Shown here: one piece after another, positions 47,759-59,194 of the stretch | How positions within the stretch are numbered: position 1 is the stretch's first letter | Layout of the letters: each line of letters starts with the position of its first letter | Assembly (NCBI GenBank): GCA_012295275.1 | Contig: CM022677.1 | Location: forward strand, 11,152,732-11,216,731 | Direction: 5' to 3' | Length of the DNA: 64,000 nt | Source of the DNA: Chrysomallon squamiferum | Lineage: Eukaryota > Mollusca > Gastropoda > Neomphalida > Peltospiridae | Notes under the pieces: model-generated | What the model was told of the DNA's origin: nothing | Database searches by the model: none | What the model saw: the letters and a program-made list of their open reading frames with translations, nothing else | Position numbers and translations under genes: made by a program

Positions 47759-47920
47759 CAGGGCTTGTAATGGCCAGTCACCAAATGCTAGCAAAGTTCC
47801 GTTTGGGTGACTGGGATGTTAAACTATTATTTGGGTGACGTTTTGTTTTCTATAAGTTATAAGACAAGAACCACTATTAATAATTTGATGGCAATATTTC
47901 TTTCACAGAGTGTTAGTTAA
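47759..47920 (+). mobile_element. hAT-like element fragment (left end)
   Basis: CAGGGCTTGTAATGGCCAGT, CAAAGTTCCGTTTGGG and ATTATTTGGGTGAC match the left 160 bases of the element at 30489-31432. The right end is absent. The surrounding X-plus duplication B lacks this insert. Confidence 0.7.
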
Positions 47921-48322
47921 AATGGAAGAATTCTCTTTATTTTGTTCCCTGTAATGAACAGTTACAAAAATTATGTTTTTAATCATTAACTCATTAATTG
48001 TAAGGTTTACTGCAGGTAAATGATTTAGTCTTTTTTAAAGTTATTTTTACTGCTTCTTGAATGTTACCATCATATCCAGATAAATAAAGTCAGTATTAAA
48101 TCATTGTTAAAGTATAATTAATTCATAATTTATAATAATTTTCCATGACTGAGATATTTCTTCCCAAAGATTTTATTGTGAAATTAATCATATGCTCCTA
48201 GCCTGGAATTACGTTAAAAAAATAGTCTTTTTAATAATGTATGTTAAGATTCAGAATGATAAACTTGATGCTTATTTTTTATTTATTATTTTATTTTTAT
48301 TTTATTAATTTTTATTTCTATA

Positions 48323-48570
48323 TTTGTTTATTTAGATAAATCTGGCTAAAAAAAGGGGAATGTACAAAATCCACAAAATTGTCTGATCTTGAACAAATAG
48401 TAGGAAACAATGACTCATACATGAAACAAGATAGTTGTTTAAATATAGCTGTCGTACCACCAGCACAAACTTTGGATCCAGCATTTCAGAGGATTTTCTT
48501 GACCAGCTTGGAAGACCTTTCAGGTAACTCAGATACAAATGAACTTGAACATGAACTTGAACAAAATTAA
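48323..48570 (+). pseudogene. X-plus exon, copy A, with IVGNNDSY block
   Basis: After TTTGTTTATTTAG the exon starts INLAKK in one frame, and the conserved LEQIVGNNDSYMKQD, PPAQTLDPAFQRIF and TSLEDLS block lies in another. A consensus-like donor (TCAG/GTAACT) follows TSLEDLS. The copy at 57908-58100 has the same arrangement but a mutated donor (TCAT/GTAATC). I do not recognise the protein. Confidence 0.45.
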
Positions 48571-48839
48571 CGTTTGGTTCAGCTTGGTGTGTGGAATGTC
48601 TTGTTTGACGAGTGTCATGATGTCTCCCTGGGTGCTGTTGAATCTGTTGACGTAGTGACTTTGATACCCGGAGACCTTAAAGCTTTTTGAGGTTTTGTTG
48701 TTTTTGTTTTAGTGTCCTAGCCATGTTTCTTGTCTTGTGTGTTTTGAGTTTGTCTTGTGTGTTTTTAGCTGAAGAATGGAGGCCAGGAAGTGTTTGTACG
48801 AGTTTGTCTCCTGTGGTCTGCTGAAGTGGGAGGTGTTTG

Positions 48840-49910
48840 TGTGCTTGCTGAAGAGTGGAGAGGTCTGTTGTTGCTTGTTGTGAAAGAGTGGAGAGTGTGT
48901 TACTGTGTTGTTGTGAAGAGTGGAGAGGCCTGTGTTATTGTGTTCTTGTTGTGAAGAGTGGAGGTCTGTTATTGTTGTTAAGAGTGGAGAGTCTTGTTGT
49001 GAAGTTGTGAAGAGGAGAGGGTCTGTGTTATTGTGTTATTGTGAAGAGTGGAGAGTCTTGTTGTGAAGTTGTGAAGAGTGGAGAGGTCTGTGTTACTGTG
49101 TTTGTTGTGTCTGTGTTTGTTGTTGAAGAAGAGTGGAGAGGTCTGTGTTATTGTGTACTTGTTGTGAAGAGTGGAGAGACCTGTGTTATTGTGTGCTTGT
49201 TGTGAAGAGTGGAGAGGTCTGTGTTATTGTGTGCTTGTTGTGAAGAGTGGAGAGGCCTGTGTTATTGTGTGCTTGTTGTGAAGAGTGGAGAGGTCCTGTG
49301 TTATTGTGTGCTTGTTGTGAAGAGTGGAGAGGCCTGTGTTAGAGGGAGAGGCCTGTGTTATTGTGTGTTTGTTGTGAAGAGTGGAGAGGTCTGTGTTATT
49401 GTGTGCTTGTTGTGAAGAGTGGAGAGGTCTGTGTTATTGTGTGCTTGTTGTGAAGAGTGGAGAGGTCTGTGTTATTGTGTGCTTGTTGTGAAGAGTGGAG
49501 AGGTCTGTGTTATTGTGTGCTTGTTGTGAAGAGTGGAGAGGTCTGTGTTATTGTGTTCTTGTTGTGAAGAGTGGAGAGACCTGTGTTATTGTGTTCTTGT
49601 TGTGAAGAGTGGAGAGTCTGTGTTATTGTGTTCTTGTTGTGAAGAGTGGAGAGGTCTGTGTTATTGTGTGCTTGTTGTGTAGAGTGGAGAGGCCTGTGTT
49701 ATTGTGTGATTGTTGTGAAGAGTGGAGAGGTCTGTGTTATTGTGTGATTGTTGTGAAGAGTGGAGAGGCCTGTGTTATTATGTGCTTGTTGTGAAGAGTG
49801 GAGAGTCTGTGTTATTGTGTGATTGTTGTGAAGAGTGGAGAGGTCTGTGTTATTGTGTGATTGTTGTGAAGAGTGGAGAGGCCTGTGTTATTGTGTGATT
49901 GTTGTAAAGA
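48840..49910 (+). repeat. 38-bp minisatellite, about 28 units
   Basis: Unit GAAGAGTGGAGAGGTCTGTG then TTATTGTGTGCTTGTTGT, with common variants GCCTGTG, GTGTTC and GTGATT. The GTGGAGAG landmarks at 49381, 49419 and 49457 show the 38-base period; earlier units are irregular. 38 is not a multiple of three, so Val/Cys/Leu open frames cycle through all frames and are not genes. The array lies inside copy A of the X-plus duplication and is absent from copy B. Confidence 0.95.
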
Positions 49911-50044
49911 ATGTTTAAATGGTTGGTACTGTTTGGTGTTTCTTTTGTTCACTGTTGTTTTGTGTTTTGGGGATTTCTGTTGTCTGTGTGTAATTTGTCT
50001 TTTGTCATCTGTGGATATCTTGAAGCCCAAGCTGTCTTTGATTA

Positions 50045-50150
50045 TTCCTCGATATTCCTGAAAAATGTACCTTCCAAATGCACAGCCATCAAGTTGGTGG
50101 TAATTATGTTATAAACTGCCATTGATCAGAAAGACGCAGATGTAAATCCT
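50045..50150 (+). repeat. Displaced end of duplication copy A
   Basis: ATTCCTCGATATTCCTGAAA, CACAGCCATCAAGTTGGTGG and TAATTATGTT..AAACTGCCATTGATCAG match 58371-58460. In B this block follows the IVGNNDSY exon after about 270 bases, in A after about 1.5 kb, most of the difference being the 38-bp array. Confidence 0.85.
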
Positions 50151-50274
50151 TACAACTCTGTTTCCTACCAGTCAAAACTTTATATATGAGATGACACTGA
50201 GTTGATTAGTTTCAGTGTTACTGTTGCAGTATCTGCATTATTTTGTCCATTTTTTTTTTTTTTTTTTTTTTTTA

Positions 50275-50410
50275 TCAGCTGGATCACTTCCTCCTTCAGG
50301 ATTCAAATCTGTTAACTTTAATAAACATAGATTTGTAGGTGATAAAAGTCAAGTTCAGATCAAGATAACACTTCAGCATTTTAATTACTGCAGTTTTGTG
50401 TTAGAATAAT
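50275..50410 (+). CDS. Candidate terminal exon, unrecognised
   Basis: A T-rich tract and TTTATCAG acceptor precede about 43 open codons ending in TAA: GSLPPSGFKSVNFNKHRF and VQIKITLQHFNYCSFVLE. The block looks protein-like but the family is not recognised. Confidence 0.35.
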
Positions 50411-50630
50411 ATACATAAACTAGCTGATGAACTTTTTTTTATGATATTCACAGATAATATTTATTTTTTATGAATTTATTCAGTTTCATTTAATGTATCA
50501 AACTCTCTCTACCTCTTGGTCTCTCTGTCTCACTCATCTCCTGCATGCATAACAACTTTCAAAATACATATGTATCTTTCTGTTTCTCTGTCCATTTATA
50601 ACCCATACAAAAGTACTCTCTCATCACAAG

Positions 50631-50682
<52 letters not shown>

Positions 50683-50981
50683 CATATCATGACACAGTGA
50701 CCTACCTACATACATTTTTATTGTTCATTTTTTTATTGTGAATGAAAGTGGATTTTTTAAATGAATATATAGATATATTCCATTGTTGAAAAGAAAATAT
50801 GCACATTGTTCAGGGTTAATTTTCACATTCATTATACATATTTTTATACATTTTCATTTTTGCTGTTGTTGGTAAAAATGCAAATTAAATATATTTCAGT
50901 ACAGATTTTAAATAATAATAATTATTATTTTATTATTCTCACTCAACAAACTTACTCTTTTTTTTCTTTTGGAAACAGATA

Positions 50982-51027
<46 letters not shown>

Positions 51028-52448
51028 GCTACTACTACTACTAATAATAATAATTAGTGAAAATTTAGTATAAACTTATTATATTAAGTATGAAAGAAAG
51101 AAACAAAAAAGAAGAAAAATGTTAATTAAAAAAGAACAAGAAATATTTTGTTTTTGTTTTGTGATTGAAAAAAATAATACTGAAAATAAATAAATAAAAA
51201 CTTAAATTTCAATAAATTCTTTCAGTGCTAAAAAAAAGAAGAAGAAAAAAAAGAAGCTTATTTGTATTTCTGTTGTTCATGAAAATGAAAATCGATATAA
51301 ATATTAGAATTTAATTGATCTTATTTCCATTATTGAGTGTTCTGTAATGCGTTTTCATCTGTTTTGGTGATGTATAATATTAATAAATGAATAGTTCTTA
51401 TTGAACCGTCTGATTTTATTATTTAAATTTTTTCTATCAGATGCAAAGCCACATGTGAGTTGAAAACAGGTCTCGATTATGTCATTAGTTTTACAAATCA
51501 AAAAAGTCTACCATGTATAAACAAAATTCTGAGATGAAGTGATATAAAGACATTAACTTCATCCTTCAGCAAGCATCATAATATTATTTTAGATGTCATA
51601 ATATGCAACAGTTTTGGCAGCCGGAAAATAACAAATGATCCCGAATAAATTTTTCTTTACAAAATGATTTAAATCAAGATTGATAAAAATAAATTATTTT
51701 CATTGTTTGTGTGTGTGGTATCTTAATTCTTCTGTCTTCTTGTGTTTTATTCTTCTTGTTTCTTCTTATTCCTGTGTTTATTCATATTTCTTCATATTGT
51801 TTTAATGTTTGTGTTTTCTTTTTTAACCTATTTACCATGATTATTGTTTCTTGTTATTTTTCTACATTGTAGTTTCTTCATAATCTTCTTTTTCTTCTTT
51901 TGTGTTCCTCTTTCTGTATTTATTTTCAGATATTTTTGCAAGATTTTATAATATTACAATTTACTTATTATTTTTCAGTCTCCGAGTTTCTCTTCATAGT
52001 TCTTATTCTTCTTTCTTTTTGTTTCTTCATATTTTAAATTCTTAGTTTTTATTTTAATATTTTTGATTATTTATTTATTATTTAAAAAAAAATATATTAT
52101 TATTATTATTATTATTATTATTTTTTTTTTTTTTTGGAATCTACTGACCATTCATATTCTTATTAATTTTCTTCTTCATTATTTTTGTTTCTTATTCTTC
52201 ATTTCCTAGTTTCTGCATATTCTCTTATGTTATCATTATTTGTTATTTACTTATTTTTTCCTGACATCACTTAAAATATACAATATTATTCCTTTTAGTT
52301 CTTCAGTCTCTTTCTTTTATCATTTTAATTTCTTTTGTTTTTTTGAATTTTGTTATCCTGCTCATGGTTATTTAAAAAATTAGAGTTCTTTTTTTTATTA
52401 TTATTATTGTATGTGTATGCGTATATATTTATATTATTATTATAATAT

Positions 52449-52479
<31 letters not shown>

Positions 52480-53229
52480 TTATTTATTATTTTCAGTCTG
52501 TTAACAGCATCTCTATCTTTCTAGTTATTTTTCTACATTCTAATAATTCAAATTATTTTATTTTAATATTTATTTATTATTATTATTATTGTTATTATTT
52601 TTTTACATGCTAGTTATAATTGTTGTCAGTATTATATTTCTTCTTCATGTTTGTTATTATTCAGTTGTGATCAGATGTTTTTCTTTTTCATTGTTTTTTT
52701 CATATTCGCTTTTTCAAATGATCTGAGCTCAGAACTTACACTTAGTTACAGCACTTAAGAGATAAAAAACTGCACAAACAATATATCTACATTATTCTCA
52801 ACAGTATTCATTGTTTTAATAAAACAAGTTACCTACTAATATCTCAGATAATTAATATTTCAGTATATGTTTTTGTTACTAGTGTAGATGTTCTTTCTAA
52901 TTGAAAATGTGATTCCAATGAGATGTCATATTTCTAGTGTTTGCCAGTGAAAACACTGTTATTTTGATATGCCAAGCAGACCTGAACAATAATGAAGTTG
53001 TAAACTTGTATTGTTGTTATCAATATATTTTGTTTTCTGAAAATTACTATTATTAGTGATTTTTCAGAACAGTATTATTCTGATAACGTGTTTGTTTCTA
53101 TTAGTCTATTTTAAATAGTTACCAATCATTTGTTAAAAATATTACGTGACAGTTGTATTTATATGTTTTTATTTTTTTGTTTTATTTTATTATTTACACA
53201 GAACTGACATGGGTTTCACATCATCGAAA
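50411..53229. other. Non-coding stretch
   Basis: No gene is supported. It has a CT run (50634-50676), an ACT run changing to AAT (50982-51051), ATT (52097-52121) and TTTA (52448-52484) runs, and a long T/C-rich stretch (51.7-52.7 kb) typical of intron sequence on the transcribed plus strand. Confidence 0.6.
50982..51051. repeat. ACT/AAT microsatellite
   Basis: About eighteen ACT units with one GCT, then AAT units. Confidence 0.95.
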
Positions 53230-53234
53230 AAGAA

Positions 53235-53480
53235 ATGGCAGTCAGCACCAAAAACACCAGTACCACCATTAGACTGAGGCAAACTGACACCACCAGACCA
53301 ACCACTGAAAACTCAACTCCTGTGCCAAGCAAGGAAGATATGGATCCACAGAAAAAGTTTGATCATGTTCTTCTTCTTTTGAATCCAGAGTTTTGGTTGA
53401 AAGCAGCCAGACCAAGACTTAAACTGCCACAAGCTTTACCACTTAGTCAGATTTTAATAACTTTAAAAATATATCTGTAA
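53235..53480 (+). CDS. Candidate exon, unrecognised
   Basis: An open block in mixed-complexity sequence: Thr-rich start (STKNTSTTIRLRQTDTTRPT), then VPSKEDMDPQKKFDHVLLLL and PEFWLKAARPRLKLPQALP. The overlapping frame from 53210 also reads protein-like at first (GFTSSKKKWQSAPKTPVPPL), so a frameshift between them is possible. A TTATTTACACAG acceptor lies at about 53201. Confidence 0.35.
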   Translation: MAVSTKNTSTTIRLRQTDTTRPTTENSTPVPSKEDMDPQKKFDHVLLLLNPEFWLKAARPRLKLPQALPLSQILITLKIYL

Positions 53481-54287
53481 ATTATGTCTTTGTCTATCTG
53501 TCTGTTTCTCTTTGTGTCTGCCTATTTATTTAAATATTTCTATCTCTCTCTGCTTTTCCCTGTGTATTTCTTTCCTTGAAAATGTTCAGATAAAGGTGTT
53601 TGTCTTTCTGAGAATCTGTCTATATGTCTATGTCTCTACTTACTATATACTTATCTGTTTGTCCTTCTATAGTTCACTGTGTCTTTATATATCATTTCTT
53701 ATTTGTTCCTAATTAGCAAGTTTTTAGTTTTCTTTCTTTTTTCTTTATTTCTTCTCTTTATGTTTTTAACAATTACTTTCAAATACTTGTAATATTTCTG
53801 AAGTATAACAAAGAAAGAAAATATCTTATATAATCTTTCTTTATGTTCTCTTTTGATAATTCTGAATATAAATAGCTTAAGAATCAGTTATTTAAATAAT
53901 TTTAAATTTATTCATAGTCTTAATTTATAAAAATGCTTTTAAAACATGTTTTAGTAGACAGTTGATTATTTTTATTTTATTTACTTTTATTTATTTATAA
54001 ATCTTTCTATCTATCTTCTGTCTGTCTTATATATGTGTCTATCTATCTATCATTTATTTATTTATTTATTAATTTTCTTATTATTTTTAATTTATTTAAA
54101 ATATAACCATACTGAATTACAGAACATTGGATATTTGCATTCATTCTTATTAATCTTTTCATTATTTTATTTAATATTATAACCTACTGAATAATTTAGT
54201 ATTCTATATTTTCATTAATTATTAAAACCTTTATTTTTGGTTTTTTACTCTTTTTTTTACCTTGGTTTTAAATTTATCATGAAACAG

Positions 54288-54390
54288 TTCTGGACCCCAG
54301 GCTTTTCGAGCTGTGTGTTTGGCAATGTGTTCTAACACAACAGTGATCTTCCTTAGCCTCACCACCAACAAAACAGACACTGAGAGTGCT
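54288..54390 (+). CDS. Candidate internal exon, unrecognised
   Basis: Acceptor TTTATCATGAAACAG and a consensus donor GCT/GTGAGT bound 103 bases open in one frame: SGPQAFRAVCLAMCSNTTVI then FLSLTTNKTDTESA. It enters with one base of a split codon and leaves in phase 0. The predicted helix is followed by a polar Thr-rich stretch. No family is recognised. Confidence 0.45.
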
Positions 54391-54430
54391 GTGAGTAATC
54401 TTAATTATAACTGTTATAAAATGTTTTATA

Positions 54431-54441
54431 ATAATAATAAC

Positions 54442-54481
<40 letters not shown>

Positions 54482-54529
54482 GTGATAATAATAGTAGTGG
54501 TAGTAGTAATAATAATAATAGTAGTGGTA

Positions 54530-54595
<66 letters not shown>
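54431..54595. repeat. AAT microsatellite
   Basis: Long AAT run with AGT/GGT interruptions at about 54481-54530. The Asn, Ile and similar homopolymer frames are not genes. Confidence 0.97.
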
Positions 54596-54598
<3 letters not shown>

Positions 54599-54986
54599 CT
54601 TAATAACAAGAAATTATTTTATATTTATATATGTATAACTGTGAAAAACAACTTCTTATTTTTTCTTCTTCTTCTTCTTCTTCTTATTATTATTACTGTT
54701 GCCATTAGTATTATTATTATTATTAGTGTTATTATTAATATTATTATAGTTATTGTTATTATTAGTAGTAGTATATGTAATTGTCCAGTAGTGTCAATTA
54801 GCTACTAATATTGCTACTTCTGCTCCTCACACTGTTATTCTATTACTGAAAAAAATACTAACAGTGACTTTCAACACACTAAAGCTATTACCAATAACTA
54901 TTATATATCTATGTACCACTATGTCTCTTACTGCTATTTCTACTGTTGTTATATATTAATTATATTATATTTACTACCATTATTAC

Positions 54987-55006
54987 ATCTACTACTACTA
55001 CTACTG

Positions 55007-55099
<93 letters not shown>

Positions 55100-55110
55100 T
55101 TACTACTGCT
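54987..55110. repeat. ACT microsatellite
   Basis: About forty ACT units, nearly perfect, followed by degenerate ACT/ATT sequence to about 55390. Confidence 0.97.
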
Positions 55111-55841
55111 ACTACTGTGGTGTCTCCTGTTATTTACTACCTCTTCTTGTTGTATTTACTACTACTACACAACCTAAGCTAATTCTACCACAGTTACAAC
55201 TAGTACTAATACTATGACTAGAACAGTTACAACGAATACTACAACTTTTACCACTATTACTACTATTAGTACTATTAATACTAAAATTATTACTACTTCT
55301 AGTATTGTTACCACTAATAGCATAACTATGAATTCTGCTGCTGCTGTTACTACAACTACTACTACAGCTGTTGACAATGTTACTACTATTAAAACATTAT
55401 GATGTCTTCAACTAACTACATTTTAATAATAACAAATCAATTATTTTCTGCTTATGTAGATTCTACATATTGATAATTATAATTATTATTATTTGTTATT
55501 ATTTGTTTTTAATGGCCAGCTGGGATCACTAAATTGTGTACTTCTTTTTTCAATCATCCAAAGATGACAGCTTTTCATCTGAATGATGCAAAAGTTAACA
55601 ATCAAACACTTACTGTTGATAGTTAATTTAGATTTTTATATTATTATATCTTATTAACCTCTATCTCTCTGTGTGTGTGTGTCTATATATATATCTTACA
55701 CACATGTATTTCAATTTCTAACTATTTAGATTTGACAAAATCTCATTATTATATGTTTTCTTCTATTTGTTTTTTCTTTTTCTGCTGATAGTTAAAATAC
55801 AGTTGCCATGTTTCTTTATACTATTTTTCAATTACTTCAGA

Positions 55842-55909
55842 TATTCCAGAATCCAAACCAGACACAAGTTCTCTGCAGGAATTAAGTCTGAACTCCAGTT
55901 GTTTATTAG
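55842..55909 (+). CDS. Candidate small exon, unrecognised
   Basis: Acceptor TTCAATTACTTCAG and donor TTAG/GTATGT bound 68 bases open as IPESKPDTSSLQELSLNSS then CLL. Ser-rich and polar. Leaves in phase 1. Confidence 0.45.
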
Positions 55910-55976
55910 GTATGTATATTAAATATGTAAAAACTGCTTGTTTCCTTTTTGTCTTTGTTCTCATGATCTTTGAAAA

Positions 55977-55978
<2 letters not shown>

Positions 55979-56063
<85 letters not shown>
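55979..56063. repeat. CT microsatellite
   Basis: About 42 perfect CT units directly upstream of duplication copy B, mirroring the run at 45582-45678 before copy A. Confidence 0.97.
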
Positions 56064-56069
<6 letters not shown>

Positions 56070-56558
56070 ATGATATATTCGTAGGTCTCTTGTTTTTCAG
56101 AAACTGCTCTGTACACAAGAAGAGCTAATTTAGTGAGTCACCACAGGGTAGAAATATCATCAAAGAATATGGCAGAACAGGAGCATCTATAGAGGTTGTT
56201 GTTATAGCAGTAGTATTAGTCATTGTTGTAGTAATATAGTTGTTACATCATTAATACTTTAATAATAATACTACTTGTTGTAGTAATGTTGTTTATTTGA
56301 TATTTGAGTAAAGAAATACAGGCACAGGAGTAATGGTGAAGAGAGTAAAAAAAATCACTTTTATTATTAATGGATCGTAATTTTAGTAATAGGAGTATTA
56401 TTTTAATAACAGTTACCCTAGTTGAATAAGGAATAATAGTAATTTGTAGTTACAGTAATGATGTTAATAAAAGTAGCATATAGTGTTGTAGTAGCAGTGT
56501 TTTATTTATTTTATATTTTTTACAGTATTTTATTTATTTATTTATTTACTCAAACTAG

Positions 56559-56767
56559 GCAGTGCACCACCAGACATGACTCTGATTCAGACATGGACAT
56601 TGAAGCCGACCACGTCAATTCTTAAGTTGGAGAGTCTTACACCAGTCACCAATCTCAACAGTCAAATATCAGGAGAAAACTTTTTTGAAAAACTTGAACA
56701 TGCTAAAACCAAGGAAAGAAAAACACTGTGCGTGACAAAGACAAAAGGCTTGAAGTTCAGCAGCAGG
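56559..56767 (+). CDS. X-plus coiled-coil exon, copy B
   Basis: Starts after a TTTATTTACTCAAACTAG-type region and ends at CAGCAG/GTGACT. Peptide pieces are RHDSDSDMDIEADHV, LKLESLTPVTNLNSQISGEN, KLEHAKTKERKT and, in the next frame, VRDKDKRLEVQQQ. The acidic Ser/Asp start resembles CK2-type sites and the rest is coiled-coil-like. Fewer breaks than in copy A, but at least two frame changes remain. Confidence 0.45.
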
Positions 56768-57907
56768 TGACTTAGTAAAGTTCCATTAGCAAAAATTGAG
56801 CCAAGAAGTACTGCATTTCATTGTATTTGTATAAAGGAGTGATATTCAGTTATGTGTGAAATCAGTTCATAATTTTGTTTAATGTGTTTCTGAATGAAAA
56901 ATTCTTCTATAGCTTTAATTATGTGATTCAAATTCATCTTTATTTTAGACGTATTTGTTATCTCTCTAATCTATTTAGATTTAATTAATATTTTATTTTT
57001 AATATTTACTTTATTTTATATATTTATTTTCGAAAATGCTGGCATTCAAAACTTCTCTGCATGTAGATCATAAACATTTAAATTAATAGCATCCATCAGA
57101 TATAGATCTGACCTTCATTCCTTTAAAGAGTCTAACTAGCAGAAGTAATTAGTTTAGATTTGGGATTAAATGTCTTTCTTAATTTTTATTTATGAATTTG
57201 TTTTTTGTTTTTCTCCATGAGATATATTCCTGACACAGTTTTAGGCTCATCATAAATAATTATTAGTAGCCGGGATGCCTGCCGGAACAGTCTGCTAGAT
57301 CATTGCAGAAGGTCAAGAAGAAAGAGGAAATGAAAGAGAGAAATATACTCAGTGAATACAGATAAAACAAACTGTAAGCTGGAAACCATTTTGAATTTGT
57401 TAACTGTGGCTAATCCAGCTTTACTTCCAAAATTGCTAAATAAGTAATCGTGTGCAAGCTGAAAATAAATATTTCTGGTTTTGAAGGTGATTTTGAGAAA
57501 AAAAACCTGAAGCTGACAAATTCATCTGATACAGTTACTAGCCGGACAGAGGAAATCAATAAAACAGAGAACTGTTCTGAAGTAAGTGGTCTTGATATCT
57601 TTTATAGTAATACTTTTTTTTTTCTTCTGTATGTTTTTGCTGCTTCTTGAATGTTACCATTATATCCAGTCAGTATTAAAACATTGTTAAAGTATAATTT
57701 ATAATAATTTTCCATGACTGAAATTTTTCTTCCCAAAGATTTTATCGTGCAAATTAATCAAATACTCCTAGCCTGAAATAGGTAAAAAAAATAATCATTT
57801 AAATAATTTATGTTAAGATTTAGAATGATAAACTTGATGCTCATTTTTTATTTATTGTTAATTTATTTTTATTTTATTAATTTTTCTTTCTATATTTGTT
57901 TATTTAG

Positions 57908-58100
57908 ATAAATCTGGCTAAAAAAAAGGGGAATGTACAAAATCCACAAAATTGCCCAATCTTGAACAAATAGTAGGAAACAATGACTCATACATGAAAC
58001 AAGATAGTTGTTTAAATATAGCTATCATACCACCAGCACAAACTTTGGATCCAGCATTTCAGAGGATTTTCTTGACCAGCTTGGAAGACCTTTCATGTAA
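57908..58100 (+). CDS. X-plus exon, copy B, with IVGNNDSY block
   Basis: Reads INLAKKKGNVQNPQN from the TTTAG acceptor, then NLEQIVGNNDSYMKQD, PPAQTLDPAFQRIF and TSLEDLS one frame over. Differences from copy A are few (VV to II in the middle). The donor after TSLEDLS is changed from AG/GTAACT to AT/GTAATC, so splicing there is probably lost. Confidence 0.4.
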
Positions 58101-58526
58101 TCAGATACAAGACAGATCGGTGGATTTTATACTTATGTGGTTTGCAGGGAAGGGATATTAATATGTTTTTTTTTGTTTGCTTTTTTTTTTTCTTTATCAG
58201 CTCAAATAGCATTTTAAATAAATTATTTAAAAATATATAATAGCAACATGAACAGTAATAATAGCAATAACAACAACCATCACCACAACAACAACAACAA
58301 TAATAATAAACTAAAATAAAACAAAAACCTGTCAAAACCAGTACTTCATTTCTTGATTCTGTTTTATAAAAATTCCTCGATATTCCTGAAAAATGTTACA
58401 AATGCACAGCCATCAAGTTGGTGGTAATTATGTTGTAAACTGCCATTAATCAGGAAGAAGCAGATGTAATTAAACACAATCGAAAAATACTTATTATTCT
58501 ATTAAATTTTATTATTGTATCTACAG

Positions 58527-58740
58527 GAAAGACAAGATTCTGGAATCAGCTTCAGTTACAAGACACTCCACTTAACACTTTCTCTTTCTTTCTCATTCAT
58601 TGTTTGTCATTCTATTTGTGTCTGTGTTTGGCATCTCAGTGTATTTGTCATCTGTTGTTGGTATTTAGGGTTAGCTGGTGTGTTTGTTTCTGAGTTTCTG
58701 TGTGTCTATGTATGTGCTCAAGCTTTCAGCCAGTTGGATT
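58527..58740 (+). CDS. Candidate exons, unrecognised
   Basis: After TTGTATCTACAG, one frame reads KTRFWNQLQLQDTPLNTF and another SGISFSYKTLHLTLSLS. No clean donor follows. A second acceptor (CAAGCTTTCAG) at 58729 begins the next block. Confidence 0.3.
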
Positions 58741-58836
58741 ACGGATGTTAATGACACAGTTTGTGGAGTCCATGTTGAAACATCAGAAACATCCACTAAG
58801 TGTTCTTGATTTATCTGATAAAGCTGTGGTTTTTTC
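58730..58836 (+). CDS. Candidate exon, unrecognised helical block
   Basis: Open as PVGLRMLMTQFVESMLKHQK then HPLSVLDLSDKA. Strongly amphipathic helical look. A donor-like GCT/GTGGTT follows. Family not recognised. Confidence 0.4.
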
Positions 58837-59194
58837 TTGTTTATTAATGCATTTTTCTCTTCTTTTTTTCTTGTTCTTTATTTGTTTTTGTTTGTTTCTG
58901 GTTGTTGGTCTAGGTGTATATTTTATATGATGATGCAATTATTATAATTGTAATAAGAATACTTTTTTAAATGTTATTTTAATTCTGGAGTGAAATCTGA
59001 CAATCTTTTCCCCCCAATTTTTTTTTTTTTTTTGATATGTTTTTTTTATTTTTTTTATTGTCGTTTTCTTGAATTTCATTTATAGATAGATAGATAGATT
59101 GATAGATAAATCTACATCTCTCTTACTCTGTCTCTGAGTCTCTTTCTGCCTTTTATTATTAATTTTGTAATTTTAGCTTTACATATATATATAT

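Larger units (their letters stand above)
45720..48590 (+). repeat. X-plus tandem duplication, copy A
   Basis: Ordered blocks shared with 56095-58110 are the exon-like piece after TTTTTCAG (AAACTGCTCTG..AAAGAATATGGCAGAACAG), the CCTAGTTGAATAAGGAA block, the exon with GACATTGAAGCC and CAATCTCAACAGTCAAATAT, the block AGTCTGCTAGATCATT, the exon with AACAGAGAACTGTTCTGAAG, and the exon encoding IVGNNDSYMKQDSCLNIA. Exons look about 90-97 percent identical between copies. Copy A has extra sequence at about 45935-46195 and carries a hAT-like fragment absent from B. Confidence 0.88.
56095..58110 (+). repeat. X-plus tandem duplication, copy B
   Basis: Direct copy of 45720-48590, shorter because it lacks the roughly 260-base segment near 45.94-46.20 kb, part of the 46.8-47.0 kb block and the hAT-like insert. 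Reading frames in its exons are somewhat better kept than in copy A. Confidence 0.88.

Noticed and set aside
49209-49800. Val/Cys/Leu-rich ORFs with a repeated CYCVLVVKSGE motif
   Set aside because: They are products of the 38-bp minisatellite; the unit length is not a multiple of three and frames break at unit variants.
54277-55402. Several long ORFs (poly-Asn, Ile, Thr, Leu) on both strands
   Set aside because: They come from AAT and ACT trinucleotide runs. Only the short unique block 54288-54390 was kept as a possible exon.
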